Assembly: GCA_965221755.1 (NCBI GenBank) | Contig: OZ244921.1 | Coordinates: forward strand, 1,984,001-2,048,000 | Source: Azophilus sp965221755 | Lineage (GTDB): Bacteria > Pseudomonadota > Gammaproteobacteria > Pseudomonadales > Azotimanducaceae | Length of the DNA: 64,000 nucleotides | Reading direction: 5' to 3' | In this document: one piece after another, positions 8,061 through 17,429 of the stretch | How positions within the stretch are numbered: position 1 is the first letter of the stretch | Layout of the letters: each line of letters begins with the position of its first letter | Position numbers and translations under genes: made by a program | The notes under the pieces: generated by a model | Databases searched by the model: none | What the model saw: only the letters and a program-made list of their open reading frames with translations | What the model was told of the DNA's origin: nothing

Positions 8061-8933
8061 TCACATGGCGCCGAGGTCGAGGCCGCCCCGCGGCTTGGCG
8101 CCGGCGAGGTCGGCAATGAGCTCGAAGTGCTCGCCGATGTCCTCCGCAGTGGCCTCCAAGCCGAGGTTCACCCCGGCGTTCTCGACGATGCAGGCCACGG
8201 AGAACTGCCCGCCCTGAGCCTGCAGCACCACGCCGTTGGGGGCCTCCTCCGAACAGAGGTGGATCACCGCCGGCGTGACCAGTTCGGGAGCCAGCGCCTT
8301 GAGGGCATCGCCGGTCATCAGGTTCTCGGTCATGCGGGTGGCCGCCACCGGCGCGATGGTGTTGGTGTGGATGTTGTTGCGCGCGCCCTCGATCTTCAGG
8401 GTGTTCATCAGGCCCACCAAGCCGAGCTTGGCGGCGCCGTAGTTGGCTTGGCCGAAGTTGCCGTACAGACCGGTGGGCGAGGTGGTGACCACAACCCGGC
8501 CGTAGTTCTGCTCGCGCATGATCGGCCAGGCGGCTCGGGTGACGTTGACCGAACCCATCAGATGCACGTCGAGCACCATCTGGAAATCGTCCAGCTCCAT
8601 CTTGGCGAAGGACTTGTCGCGCAGAATGCCGGCGTTGTTGACCACGATGTCCACCCGTCCCCAAGACGACATGGCGTCGTCCACCATGCTCCGGGCGCCG
8701 GCCCGGTCGCTCACCGATCCGCCGTTGGCGATGGCCTCGCCGCCAGCCGCCTTGATTTCGGCCACGACGCCTTCGGCGGCCTGGGAGCTGCCGCCGGTGC
8801 CGTCCATGGCCCCGCCGAGGTCATTGACCACCACCTTGCAGCCCCGCTTGGCCAGCTCCAGCGCGTGGCAGCGGCCAAGGCCCCCGCCGGCGCCAGTGAC
8901 GATGGCGACTCTTCCGTCAAACGAATAGGTCAT
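8061..8933 (-). CDS. SDR family oxidoreductase, 3-hydroxyacyl-CoA dehydrogenase-like
   Basis: Classical short-chain dehydrogenase of 290 residues: cofactor motif T-G-A-G-G-G-L-G-R, the N-N-A-G block, a catalytic serine in T-T-S-P-T-G-L-Y-G and the Y-G-A-A-K tetrad residues. N-D-L-G-G-A and the extended C-terminal half resemble the dehydrogenase part of peroxisomal multifunctional enzyme type 2, so oxidation of a 3-hydroxyacyl-CoA is a reasonable guess. The ATG at 8933 is preceded by AGGAGG at good spacing. It is the last gene of a leftward acyl-CoA cluster. Confidence 0.85.
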   Translation of the reverse strand: MTYSFDGRVAIVTGAGGGLGRCHALELAKRGCKVVVNDLGGAMDGTGGSSQAAEGVVAEIKAAGGEAIANGGSVSDRAGARSMVDDAMSSWGRVDIVVNNAGILRDKSFAKMELDDFQMVLDVHLMGSVNVTRAAWPIMREQNYGRVVVTTSPTGLYGNFGQANYGAAKLGLVGLMNTLKIEGARNNIHTNTIAPVAATRMTENLMTGDALKALAPELVTPAVIHLCSEEAPNGVVLQAQGGQFSVACIVENAGVNLGLEATAEDIGEHFELIADLAGAKPRGGLDLGAM

Positions 8934-9096
8934 GTCGAGCAATCCTCCTGCCAAAAAACGTCCATTCTAATCGACTGCGGCCGGTTCGGTTGGCGCCTCG
9001 ACCGCCAAGGCCATGGCGCACGGACATCCCCGGCGCCCCTGACGCTCCGGCCCCCCGATTTGACGTGCAGCTGAAACAGCGCGCCTCCAAGCGGGT

Positions 9097-10650
9097 TCAG
9101 GGCCGCATGGGGAAGTGAACGGGGCCGATGAGGCGGTCGAGCTGGGGTTGAATCCAGTCGATCCAGCGGCACAGGAAGGGGCGGGTCTCACGCGGGTCGA
9201 TCAGCTCATGCACGGCAAAGGATTCGGCTCGTGGAAAGGGGGAGCGGGCGTTGCGCAGCCGCTCCTCAAGCTCAAGGCGCTTGGCGTCGGGATCCTCGGC
9301 GGCGGCGATCTCCCGATGAAAGGCCACCGCCACGCCGCCTTCCAAGGGCAGTGCGCCGGACTCCACCGAGGGCCACGCCAGCACGTAGGCGCCCGGAGCG
9401 TAGTGGGCGGCGGTGGCGACGCCAAAGCCCTTGTGAACCTGGACCACCGCCCAGGGAATGCTGGCTTGGGCGGCGGCCGCAACGGCCGCCATGCCATAGC
9501 GGATGGTGCCCGCCGCCTCCGCCTCGGGGCCGATCATGAACCCCGGCTGATCGACGAAGTTGACCACCGGCACGTGAAAGGTGTCGCAGGTCTCCACGAA
9601 GCGACGGTGTTTTTGGGCGGCTTCAGCGGTCATGGCGCCGGCGTAGTGGCGGTTGTCGTTGGCCAGCACGCCGACCGGCTGGCCCGCCAAGCGGGCGAAG
9701 GCGCAGATCTGGCTGGGACCATAGGCGGCGCCCACCTCGAAGAGCGAGTCGAGATCGACGATCAGCTTCAAAATGGCGCGCATGTCGAACGGGGCGTTGG
9801 CGTCGCGGGGCACCGCATCCAGCAGTTCCGGGGCCATGCGCTCCGGGTCGTCATCGGCAGCGACGCGCGGGGCGCGCTCCCAAACCGATGCCGGCAGATA
9901 GCTTAGGCAGCGCCGAATTTGGCGAAACGCATCGCGCTCATCGGCGGCGACGTTGTCCACCACGCCGCTGGCCGCGTGAACCTGAGCGCCGCCGAGCTGC
10001 TCCTTGGTGAGGTCAACGCCCAACGCCCGCCGCACCAGCGCCGGGCCGCCGGTCATCACTTGGGCCGTGCGCCGGGCCATCACCGCAAAGTGGGAGGCCA
10101 CCAAGCGTCCCGCCGGGAATCCGGCCACCGGCCCCAAGGCCGCGGAGGCGACGGGCACCTGGCCCATGGCATCGGCAACGATGCGAAAGCGGGGTTCGGA
10201 GAACACCGGCTCGCCCGCGGCGGCGCCCTTGCGGCCGGATCCCTTGACGCTGCCGCCGCCGCCTTCGAGCAGGCGCACGAGCGGCACCCGGTACTGGCAG
10301 GCGAGATGTTCGGCGTAAATGCTCTTGCGCAGCCCGGCGGCGTTCGGCGAGCCGCCCTTCAGCGTGAAGTCCTCGCCGCCCACCACCACCCGGCGGTCGT
10401 CGATCTTGCCGAAGCCGACCACGTAGTTGGCGGGCACGTAGCCGGTCAGCCGGTCCTTCTCGTCGTAGTCGGGCAGCGCGGTGGCTTGGCCGTGCTCCTG
10501 AAAGGTGCCGCGGTCAAGCAGCGCATCAATGCGTTCGCGGACGGTCAGCCGACCCTTGGCGTGCTGGCGGGCGATGCCTTCCTTGCCCCCCTGCCGACGC
10601 GCCAAATGGCGACGCCGGGCCAGTTCCCTGACCTCGCTTTCCCAACTCAT
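9097..10650 (-). CDS. Acyl-CoA carboxylase, carboxyltransferase (beta) subunit
   Basis: A 517-residue biotin-dependent carboxyltransferase of the PccB/MmdA type, which moves carboxyl from carboxybiotin to an acyl-CoA. Both crotonase-fold halves are present: the N-half with the E-G-G-G-G-S-V oxyanion region, and the C-half with F-V-D-Q-P-G-F-M-I-G followed by the K-G-F-G-V-A-T-A-A-H segment. No biotin carboxylase or biotin carrier subunit lies in the window, so its partner must be elsewhere. Neighbours suggest a role in breakdown of a branched or unusual acyl-CoA; the exact substrate is not visible. Confidence 0.88.
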   Translation of the reverse strand: MSWESEVRELARRRHLARRQGGKEGIARQHAKGRLTVRERIDALLDRGTFQEHGQATALPDYDEKDRLTGYVPANYVVGFGKIDDRRVVVGGEDFTLKGGSPNAAGLRKSIYAEHLACQYRVPLVRLLEGGGGSVKGSGRKGAAAGEPVFSEPRFRIVADAMGQVPVASAALGPVAGFPAGRLVASHFAVMARRTAQVMTGGPALVRRALGVDLTKEQLGGAQVHAASGVVDNVAADERDAFRQIRRCLSYLPASVWERAPRVAADDDPERMAPELLDAVPRDANAPFDMRAILKLIVDLDSLFEVGAAYGPSQICAFARLAGQPVGVLANDNRHYAGAMTAEAAQKHRRFVETCDTFHVPVVNFVDQPGFMIGPEAEAAGTIRYGMAAVAAAAQASIPWAVVQVHKGFGVATAAHYAPGAYVLAWPSVESGALPLEGGVAVAFHREIAAAEDPDAKRLELEERLRNARSPFPRAESFAVHELIDPRETRPFLCRWIDWIQPQLDRLIGPVHFPMRP

Positions 10651-10680
10651 GGACGGCGCCGGCAGCCGGTCGATGGCGCG

Positions 10681-11478
10681 CTAATCGCTGAACTTGGGCG
10701 GGCGCTTCTCAAAATTCGCCTGCACCGCCTCGATTTGGTTGGGCGAGCCGATCAAGGCCGTCTGCAGGGAGGACTCAAGCTCCAAGCCGGTGCGCTCATC
10801 GGCATGCCATGAGGCTTCAAACAGTTCCTTGCCCGCCCGCACGGCGTCCGGCGACTTGTCGGCGATTTCCCGCGCGAGTTCCATGGCGGCGGCGCGCGGG
10901 TCATCCGCCACATGGGTGACGAGGCCTGCCCGGAGCGCCTGCTCGCCGTTCAGAACCCGGCCCGTGAAAGTGAGTTCCTTGGCCACATCCAAGGGCACCA
11001 GGTCGCGCAGCGTCTGGGTGATGCTCATGTCCGGGATCAAGCCCCACTTGATTTCCATGACGGAGATCTTGAGGTCCGGGGCGGCGAAGCGAATGTCCGC
11101 GCCCAGTGCGATCTGGCAGCCGCCGCCGTAGGCGACGCCGTGCAGCGCGGCGATGGTCGGCACCGGCAGCTTCTTCCAAACATAGGCCGGACGCTGCGCG
11201 GAGTTCTCCGGTCGGTCGTCGCGGCTGAGCAAGCCGCCCCCGGAACCACGGCCCGGGTCGCCGAGGCCCTGCATGCTCATCATGTCCAGACCGGCGCAGA
11301 ACCCCCGCCCGTTGCCGGACAGCACCACCGCCCGAACCTCCCGCGCCTGGGCCAGCCGCTCCCCGGCATCGATGATCGCCTTGAACATCTCCGGACTCAG
11401 CGCGTTGTACTTGTCGGGTCGGTTGAGGCGCACGTCGGCCACGCCGCCATCGACCTTGATGGTCACCAAATCAGTCAT
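10681..11478 (-). CDS. Enoyl-CoA hydratase/isomerase (crotonase) family protein
   Basis: A 265-residue crotonase-fold protein with the CoA-binding oxyanion segments G-R-G-F-C-A-G-L-D and G-V-A-Y-G-G-G-C-Q-I-A-L. The position of the first hydratase glutamate is occupied by the Q of G-G-G-C-Q, and the second, in the D-M-S-I-T-Q-T region, is not obvious, so it may act as an isomerase or other crotonase-type enzyme rather than a classical hydratase. It lies 30 bases upstream of the carboxyltransferase gene on the same strand. Confidence 0.85.
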   Translation of the reverse strand: MTDLVTIKVDGGVADVRLNRPDKYNALSPEMFKAIIDAGERLAQAREVRAVVLSGNGRGFCAGLDMMSMQGLGDPGRGSGGGLLSRDDRPENSAQRPAYVWKKLPVPTIAALHGVAYGGGCQIALGADIRFAAPDLKISVMEIKWGLIPDMSITQTLRDLVPLDVAKELTFTGRVLNGEQALRAGLVTHVADDPRAAAMELAREIADKSPDAVRAGKELFEASWHADERTGLELESSLQTALIGSPNQIEAVQANFEKRPPKFSD

Positions 11479-11606
11479 TCCTGCTTCCCAAGGTTAGTTT
11501 TCGTGGCCGCGCAATTTAACACGTCCGATGGCCGGAGAACGGCCGCTCGATGAGTGGTTGGACGCTGGCCGCGGAAGGGCATTGCGCCCACGCCCGCGCA
11601 TCGGCG

Positions 11607-12776
11607 TCACAACGGCGTCCCGGGGTCCATGCCCAGCAGAACCCGGCCAACGACCTCATAGGTTGGCTGCGCCACCATGACGTGCTGGGTGGCGACGTGC
11701 ACATCCCGAAAGCAGCGTTGCAGAACGCTGCTGCGGTAGATCGATGAACCGCCAGCGGCGTGGTAGAGCCGGTCCACCGCCTGGGCCGCCGACCAAGCGT
11801 TGTTGGTGGCCGCCAACCGCAGCTGCGCCTTGACGGCCCGATCCAGCCGATCCGCCCGCTTCGCCTGCCGCCAAGCCTGATCAATGGCCTGGTAGGCCAA
11901 CGCCTGACCCGAAGCCACCAACGCCTCGGCCCGCGCCAGATCCTGCTGGACGCTGCCCCGCTGGGCCAAGGCGCGCCGGCTGCCGCTCGGCCGCTTGCCG
12001 CCGGCCAATTCCTTGAACGCGCTAATGGCATGCCGGGCGATGCCCAAGCTGACCGCAGAGACGCCCAACGCCAGCAGGCCAAAAAACGGAAAGCGGTACA
12101 GGGGCGCATCGATCCGAGGCGGCGCGCCCAAGGCCACCCAGCGGCCTTCCGGGACGAAGGCATCGCGCACTTCGATGTCGTTGCTGCCGGTTCCGCACAG
12201 CCCGGACGTGTGCCAACTGTCGTGAATCCTCACGGCCGATGCCTCAAACAACGGCAGGATCACTTCCGGCCCGCCTTGGGCGCTCCGGCGCGGCTCGCCG
12301 TTCTCCAGCACCACCGAGCCGCCGCAGATCCACTGCGACACTTGGGAAGCGCTGCCGAACGGCCAGCGGCCGCTGACCCGCACGCCGCCCGGCGCCGCTT
12401 CCGCCCGGCCCATCGGCGCGGTGACGCCGGTGACGATGGCATCCGGGTCGGCGGCAAACGTCGCTTGAGCTGCGTCATCCGCCAGCGTTGCCGCCAGCAA
12501 TCCCGTGCTGGCGCCAATCATCAGGCACCACCCCACCGAGCCGTCCGCTTCGGCCGTGCTCATGACCGCGTCGAAGAACTCCCGCGGATGGACCTGCCCA
12601 CCACCGTACCGGGTCGGCACCAGCGCTCGAAAGAGACCCGCACCAGCCATTCGAACCGCCAGATCCTGCGGCATCCGGCGGGCGGCCTCAATGGCCGCCG
12701 CCCGCTCCTGAATCTCCCGCGCAAAACCCGCAGCCCGGACCACTGTGTCGGCGCCTGCTTTGCTATGATGGTCCAT
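11607..12776 (-). CDS. Acyl-CoA-dehydrogenase-fold flavoprotein (HsaA/DszC-like monooxygenase family)
   Basis: A 389-residue protein with acyl-CoA dehydrogenase architecture: helical N-terminus (A-R-R-M-P-Q-D-L-A-V-R-M-A-G-A-G-L-F-R), central beta domain (about 120-230) and a C-terminal four-helix bundle ending in the Y-H-A-A-G-G-S-S-I-Y block. The F-W/S-S-G patterns and C-terminal G-G-S-S-I-Y resemble the group D two-component flavin monooxygenases (HsaA, DszC) more than true dehydrogenases. No flavin reductase partner is nearby. It heads the leftward acyl-CoA cluster and is divergent from the acylase gene. Confidence 0.8.
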   Translation of the reverse strand: MDHHSKAGADTVVRAAGFAREIQERAAAIEAARRMPQDLAVRMAGAGLFRALVPTRYGGGQVHPREFFDAVMSTAEADGSVGWCLMIGASTGLLAATLADDAAQATFAADPDAIVTGVTAPMGRAEAAPGGVRVSGRWPFGSASQVSQWICGGSVVLENGEPRRSAQGGPEVILPLFEASAVRIHDSWHTSGLCGTGSNDIEVRDAFVPEGRWVALGAPPRIDAPLYRFPFFGLLALGVSAVSLGIARHAISAFKELAGGKRPSGSRRALAQRGSVQQDLARAEALVASGQALAYQAIDQAWRQAKRADRLDRAVKAQLRLAATNNAWSAAQAVDRLYHAAGGSSIYRSSVLQRCFRDVHVATQHVMVAQPTYEVVGRVLLGMDPGTPL

Positions 12777-12920
12777 GGCCGCGATGGAACTCTCACTGGC
12801 TGCAAAATTGCGGATTCAAAGGCATTATCCCCCAAGCTGTCCATTGTCGTCATTCCCGGCGCAAACCTTGATTCACGCTGGCGGGAATCAGGCGCTTGGG
12901 CCGCGGGACATCCACTGCTT

Positions 12921-15572
12921 GTGAAAACGGCGCTGCGCGCGACGCGAGGGCGGGACGCCCTCGGTCCGGGGAACTTCGATCAATGGCAGCCGAGCTTCGC
13001 GCCAGCGAAGCTCCAACGCGAGCCGCCACGCAGCAAGGCGCGCGTTCGCGCGGCATCCCGTCCTCGCTCCGAACCGAAATGGCCGCCGGCAAGCTTCGCC
13101 AGCCGGCGGCTGCCGATTTTCGCCCTCATCCTGCTGGCCACCGCCGCTGGCTGCGGGGACGGCGGCTCGTCACCGTCAACGCAGGCTTCCGTGTCGCCCG
13201 CCGCGCCGGAGCCGCGGTTCAGCGCCGCCATTCGGCGCACCGAGTACGGCATACCCCACATCCGGGCCGAGGATTGGGGCAGCCTCGGCTACGGCTACGG
13301 GTACGCCTACGCGCAGGACCGGTTCTGCACGGCCATGCGCGGCATCGTCGCCGCCACCAGCCGCTCCGCGGAACTGCTCGGCGAGGCGGACGGCGATCCG
13401 GTCACCGACTTCGTGCTGCGCTTTCTGCTTGGCGAGAAGGATGACTTCGCCGCCAACTTCCTGCCTGATGCGGACAGCGACGTCCACCGCTTGGTGGAGG
13501 GCTTCGCCTTCGGCATGAACCGCCATCTCCGGGAGACGGGGGTGGAAAACCTGCCGGACGGCAGCTCAGGCTGCCGGGATGCGGAATGGGTGCATGAAAT
13601 CGACGCCACCGATCTGTGGATGCTGATTGGCCGCCTGCCCCTGAAGGGCGGCTCCGACCTGGGCCTTGTGCGTCGGGCGATCCACAACGCCACGGGGCCA
13701 AGCTCCGACGTCCCCTTGGCAATGGATGAGGCGAACCGGGACGCGCTCATCCAAGGCTTGAGCCGGTTCGCCAAAGCGCTCCGCCAACCCGGCCAAGGCA
13801 GCAACGCGCTGGCGGTGGGCGGGGACTTAAGCCAAACCGGCAAGGGCCTGCTGCTCGGCAACCCGCACCGCTCCTGGAGCGGCGACGGCAGCTTCCACCA
13901 AGTGCATCTAACCCTGCCGGGCGAGTACGACGTGGCCGGCGCCGCCCTGCAGGGACTGCCTTGGGTGGGCATCGGCTTCAACAGCGATCTGGCCTGGACC
14001 CACACCACCTCCTTCGCCACCCGCTTCACCCTTTACGAACTCGAGCTCAACCCGTCGGACCCGATGCAGTACCGCTACGACGGCGAATGGCGCGACATCA
14101 CCACCGAGGAAGTGGCCATTCAAGTGAAGCTGGAGGACGGCTCCCTTGAGGAGCGCACCCACGCCTTCCACCGCTCCCACTTCGGCCCCATCGTCAATCT
14201 CAAGGAGATCAGCCCCCTGTTCGGCACTTGGCCCTTGGCCAACGGGACCGTGCTGGCCTTGCGCGACGCCAACGCCTTAAGGGCCGAGGCCATCTTCGAC
14301 CAGTATCGGAGCATGGGGCAGGCCGAGGACATGGACGCCTTCACCGAAGCCCTCAAGCCCATCGCCACGCCGGTGTTCCACACCTTGGCGGCGGACCGCG
14401 GCGGCGAGGCTTTCTACGGGGAGGTCGCGGCCATTCCCCACGTCACCCAAGCGCAGCTCGACCGCTGCCTCACGCGCATCGGGAGGCTGCTGGCGGGGCT
14501 GGCCAACAACGCGGCGCTGGTGCTGGACGGCAGCGACCCGGACTGCGAATGGGGCGAGGATGCGGACAGCCCCGCGGACACCAACCTCTACGGCTTTGAC
14601 GCACGGCCCAGAATCCGCACCCGGGACTACGTCGGCAACAGCAACGACAGCTACTGGCTGAGCGCCCCCGGCAACCCGCTCACCGGCTACCCGCTGGTGT
14701 TCGGCTGGCTGGGCGGCGAGGGCCGGCAGCAAATGCTGCGCACGAGAATCGGCCACCTGATGGCGGCGGAGCGGCGCAACGCCGCCGACGGCCTGGACAG
14801 CGCGCCCGGCTTCACTTTGGAATCGCTCAAGGGCCTGATGTTCCGCAATCGGGTGTTCGCCGCCGAAATCACCTTGGACGGCGTCCTTGCGCTGTGCGCG
14901 GCGCTGGCGAGCGACACCGCTGATGAGACGCAGAGGCGGGCGCTCGCAGCCTGCAAGGCGCTCGCCGGATGGGATCGCAAGGCGGACGTGGACAGCCGCG
15001 GCGTCCAGGTGTTCCGCGAGTTCTGGCGCGGGATTCGCGGTGAGTTGGCGGACGATTTCACCAACATCGTGGAAAGCGACCGCTTTTGGGCCGTGGACTT
15101 CAACCCGGAGGATCCGCTCGGCACGCCGCGCGGCATCGACTTGGGCCAATCCCCCAACCGAACGCTGGTCATCGACGCCCTCAGCGAAGCGGTGCTGGCC
15201 CTTGAGGACGCCGGAATCGCCCTCGACGCGCCTTGGGGCGAGGCGCAGTTCGCCGTCCGCGGCAACCTGCGCATTCCCATCCACGGGGCGGACGGCGAGC
15301 TCGGGGTTTACGGCGCCATCTCGTCCCGCCTTGAGGACGGCGGCTACCGGGCGCAGGGCGGCAACTCCCACCTCCAAGCGGTCACTTGGGACGATGGCGA
15401 GTGCCCCATCGCCGAGACGCTGCTCGTGCCGTCCCAATCAAGCGACCCGAGCTCACCCCACTACGCCGACCAAACCGAGCTGTACAGCCGCAAGCAATGG
15501 GTGCGCTTTCCCTATTGCGAAGCCGACATCAGGGCCGCGCAGATCGGCGAAACGGTGGTCATCGAGGAGTAG
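12921..15572 (+). CDS. Penicillin/acyl-homoserine-lactone acylase family (Ntn hydrolase), probable lipoprotein
   Basis: Ntn-hydrolase precursor of the penicillin amidase family. The self-processing site is G-Q-G-S-N-A-L-A-V-G-G; the serine codon (13800-13802) would become the N-terminus of the beta chain, and a G-N-P-H motif follows about 24 residues later. These features resemble PvdQ/QuiP acyl-homoserine lactone acylases, but the true amide substrate cannot be told. A hydrophobic segment ending A-A-G-C (Cys codon 13152-13154) suggests an exported lipoprotein. The start is uncertain: GTG 12921 is the first clear in-frame option, but 12921-13080 looks partly like intergenic repeat, so a weak start (CTG 13110 or ATT 13116) may be real. 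Confidence 0.85.
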   Translation: MKTALRATRGRDALGPGNFDQWQPSFAPAKLQREPPRSKARVRAASRPRSEPKWPPASFASRRLPIFALILLATAAGCGDGGSSPSTQASVSPAAPEPRFSAAIRRTEYGIPHIRAEDWGSLGYGYGYAYAQDRFCTAMRGIVAATSRSAELLGEADGDPVTDFVLRFLLGEKDDFAANFLPDADSDVHRLVEGFAFGMNRHLRETGVENLPDGSSGCRDAEWVHEIDATDLWMLIGRLPLKGGSDLGLVRRAIHNATGPSSDVPLAMDEANRDALIQGLSRFAKALRQPGQGSNALAVGGDLSQTGKGLLLGNPHRSWSGDGSFHQVHLTLPGEYDVAGAALQGLPWVGIGFNSDLAWTHTTSFATRFTLYELELNPSDPMQYRYDGEWRDITTEEVAIQVKLEDGSLEERTHAFHRSHFGPIVNLKEISPLFGTWPLANGTVLALRDANALRAEAIFDQYRSMGQAEDMDAFTEALKPIATPVFHTLAADRGGEAFYGEVAAIPHVTQAQLDRCLTRIGRLLAGLANNAALVLDGSDPDCEWGEDADSPADTNLYGFDARPRIRTRDYVGNSNDSYWLSAPGNPLTGYPLVFGWLGGEGRQQMLRTRIGHLMAAERRNAADGLDSAPGFTLESLKGLMFRNRVFAAEITLDGVLALCAALASDTADETQRRALAACKALAGWDRKADVDSRGVQVFREFWRGIRGELADDFTNIVESDRFWAVDFNPEDPLGTPRGIDLGQSPNRTLVIDALSEAVLALEDAGIALDAPWGEAQFAVRGNLRIPIHGADGELGVYGAISSRLEDGGYRAQGGNSHLQAVTWDDGECPIAETLLVPSQSSDPSSPHYADQTELYSRKQWVRFPYCEADIRAAQIGETVVIEE

Positions 15573-15584
15573 CGAGGCGCAGGT

Positions 15585-17123
15585 TCATCGCGCCGCGGTG
15601 CGCGTTGCGGTGGTGCCGACGGCGACCTCCGCATCGCGGGCGATCACCAAGGCCACCGCGAGGTCGTTGCCGCCGGCGGAGTTGAATCGGTCGCCAATGG
15701 CGACGATCATCTCCACGTCCAGCCGCAGCAGCCCGCAATCGACCGTCACCATGCTTTCATAAAGGTTGAACGCCGGATTGATGCCGCCCAAAGCGCCGGA
15801 CAGCTCGCATTCAAAGGGGTCAACCTTAAGTTCCCCCTGAAACGCCGCATCGGCGTCCAGCGAGAAGTCCAGCTCGGTTTCGTTGGTGGTCCAAGCGCCG
15901 GCCAAGGCGGTGGCGTCCATCCCGCGGTCGAATCCGCTGAAGGCCCAGCCTTGGAACTCGCGGGGTTGGCCATCGATGAAGTATTTGCCCCTGATCCAGT
16001 CGCCTTGGCGGTAGTCCGCCTGCAAACTGAACGGCTCGCTGCCTCCGGCAATGCCCAAGCCCCGAATTTCGACTTCGCCGGACTCGTAAACCTTGCCCGA
16101 AGCGTCCACTTTGCCCGCCTTGGAGGCATAGGTGGCGTCGGCCACCCACTCGATGCTGCCGTCCGCCGTCGGCAGCCATCCGTACAGGCGGCTGTCGGTG
16201 GTGAGGATCAGGTAGCCGCGATCGTCGTCATCGTCATCGTCATCGTCAGAGGCATCCTCAGGCGCCAACTGCCAGATCCCGGCAGCGCCCAAGTAGTCGG
16301 CCTTGGGCGCGGAGAGGTTCGACAAGTGCCCGGTCGGCGTGTTCAGCAGGCTCATCACCGCCAAGGGCTGATCGGAACTGACCGTCAACTGCCACTTGCC
16401 GCCGGCCTGCTTGTCGCCAAAGCTGCCGACCAAGTCGCTGGCGCCGGATTCCAGCGCCTGGGCGGTCACTGCCCTGGCCTCGCCATTGGCCAGCGTCAGC
16501 CCAACCGCCCCGCCGGGCGCGGGGTTGCCCGCATCATCGACTCCGCTGATGGTGACGCTGGCGGCGGCATCGCCCAGGTTCACCACGCGCAGCCAACTGC
16601 GCTGGTTGACGTTGCTGGCGGGGTTGAAGATGGACACCCGATGGCGCATGGCCCCGGACGGCGCCATGGCGGACATGCTGGTCAGGAAACCGTCCGGGAG
16701 GGTGCGGATGTAGGCCAGCGGCTCGATGTCCTGCCGGCTCTGAAGAACCAGTCGCCAATCGCCCCGGGACGGCGCGCCCAATCCATCCGGCAGGCCCTTG
16801 CCGGCATTGCCGCCCTCCACGTCACCGGAATTGAGGTGAACGGTCCGCTTCGACGCCAAGGTCAGCATCACTGGGCCTTTACGCTGCCCGGCGTCGTCGT
16901 AGCCGACAAGGGATACCTCGGCTGCCTCGTCGGAGTGGTTGATGACCCGCATGAAGCCTTGTTGGGTGATCCCGGAAGCGGCCGGCTGATTGGCGTTGGC
17001 GGCGGACAGGAACAGCGGCAGCATATGCTCGCGCGCCAAGGTGGGCTGGGCCAGCGCGGCCAAGACAACCGCCAGCCCCAAGCAGCGGCCCGAACCGCCG
17101 CGGAATGTCGAGTTTGGAATCAT
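15585..17123 (-). CDS. Secreted two-repeat protein with Asp-rich linker, unknown function
   Basis: A 512-residue exported protein. It has a signal peptide (L-G-L-A-V-V-L-A-A-L-A-Q-P-T-L-A) and two related domains of about 120 residues (about 55-155 and 165-270) sharing (F/W)-(M/L)-R-V-(I/V)-N, a D-D-A-G step, a W-(R/Q)-L element and a closing L-(P/N)-T-(P/G)-x-(G) turn. A run of nine aspartates (about residue 293) then links to a C-terminal beta-rich domain with several Trp/Gly turns. The repeat type occurs as an accessory module in exported gammaproteobacterial proteins, but I cannot give a function. It converges with the acylase gene. Confidence 0.75.
   Translation of the reverse strand: MIPNSTFRGGSGRCLGLAVVLAALAQPTLAREHMLPLFLSAANANQPAASGITQQGFMRVINHSDEAAEVSLVGYDDAGQRKGPVMLTLASKRTVHLNSGDVEGGNAGKGLPDGLGAPSRGDWRLVLQSRQDIEPLAYIRTLPDGFLTSMSAMAPSGAMRHRVSIFNPASNVNQRSWLRVVNLGDAAASVTISGVDDAGNPAPGGAVGLTLANGEARAVTAQALESGASDLVGSFGDKQAGGKWQLTVSSDQPLAVMSLLNTPTGHLSNLSAPKADYLGAAGIWQLAPEDASDDDDDDDDDRGYLILTTDSRLYGWLPTADGSIEWVADATYASKAGKVDASGKVYESGEVEIRGLGIAGGSEPFSLQADYRQGDWIRGKYFIDGQPREFQGWAFSGFDRGMDATALAGAWTTNETELDFSLDADAAFQGELKVDPFECELSGALGGINPAFNLYESMVTVDCGLLRLDVEMIVAIGDRFNSAGGNDLAVALVIARDAEVAVGTTATRTAAR
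16221..16247 (-). repeat. GAC/GAT trinucleotide run encoding nine aspartates
   Basis: Alternating GAT and GAC codons form a short in-frame microsatellite in the linker of the secreted protein. Any length change by whole codons would leave the frame intact. Confidence 0.8.
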
Positions 17124-17429
17124 TGTTGCGCCCAGTGGAGGAGAGTGCGGAATGTTATCAAAGTCCGGGCAGCGTCATGTTCCGCGAATTGGGATCATCG
17201 CCGAAATTCGGTTCGGCGCAAGCCGGCCGCGTCCTGGCCGCAGGTCGCCGCGATGCGGCCGCGTCCGAGCAGGCGCAGCCAATGGCCGTCTCCGTGCAGC
17301 GCCCGTCACCGGGCCTTGCCGCCTCGCCGGCGCGCCGAACTGCTATGATCTTGAATTGGGGCTGCGCATCCCACGAAACCAGCGAACTTTGCATGGCAAC
17401 CGCATTGAGACAAGACTGAGGAGCACATC
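17124..17429. other. Intergenic region between divergent genes
   Basis: About 306 bases with no convincing gene. It must hold the promoters for the leftward secreted protein and the rightward SDR. A TATGAT hexamer at 17344-17349 is a possible -10 for the SDR, but no good -35 is in place; a GAGGAG Shine-Dalgarno precedes ATG 17430. Confidence 0.5.

Noticed and set aside
11760..12920. 5' extension of the acylase frame
   Set aside because: This part is antisense to the flavoprotein gene, reads as low-complexity Arg/Pro/Ala, and lies before the natural export signal.
14277..15437. Open frame of 386 codons on the minus strand
   Set aside because: Antisense to the acylase coding region without any recognisable content.
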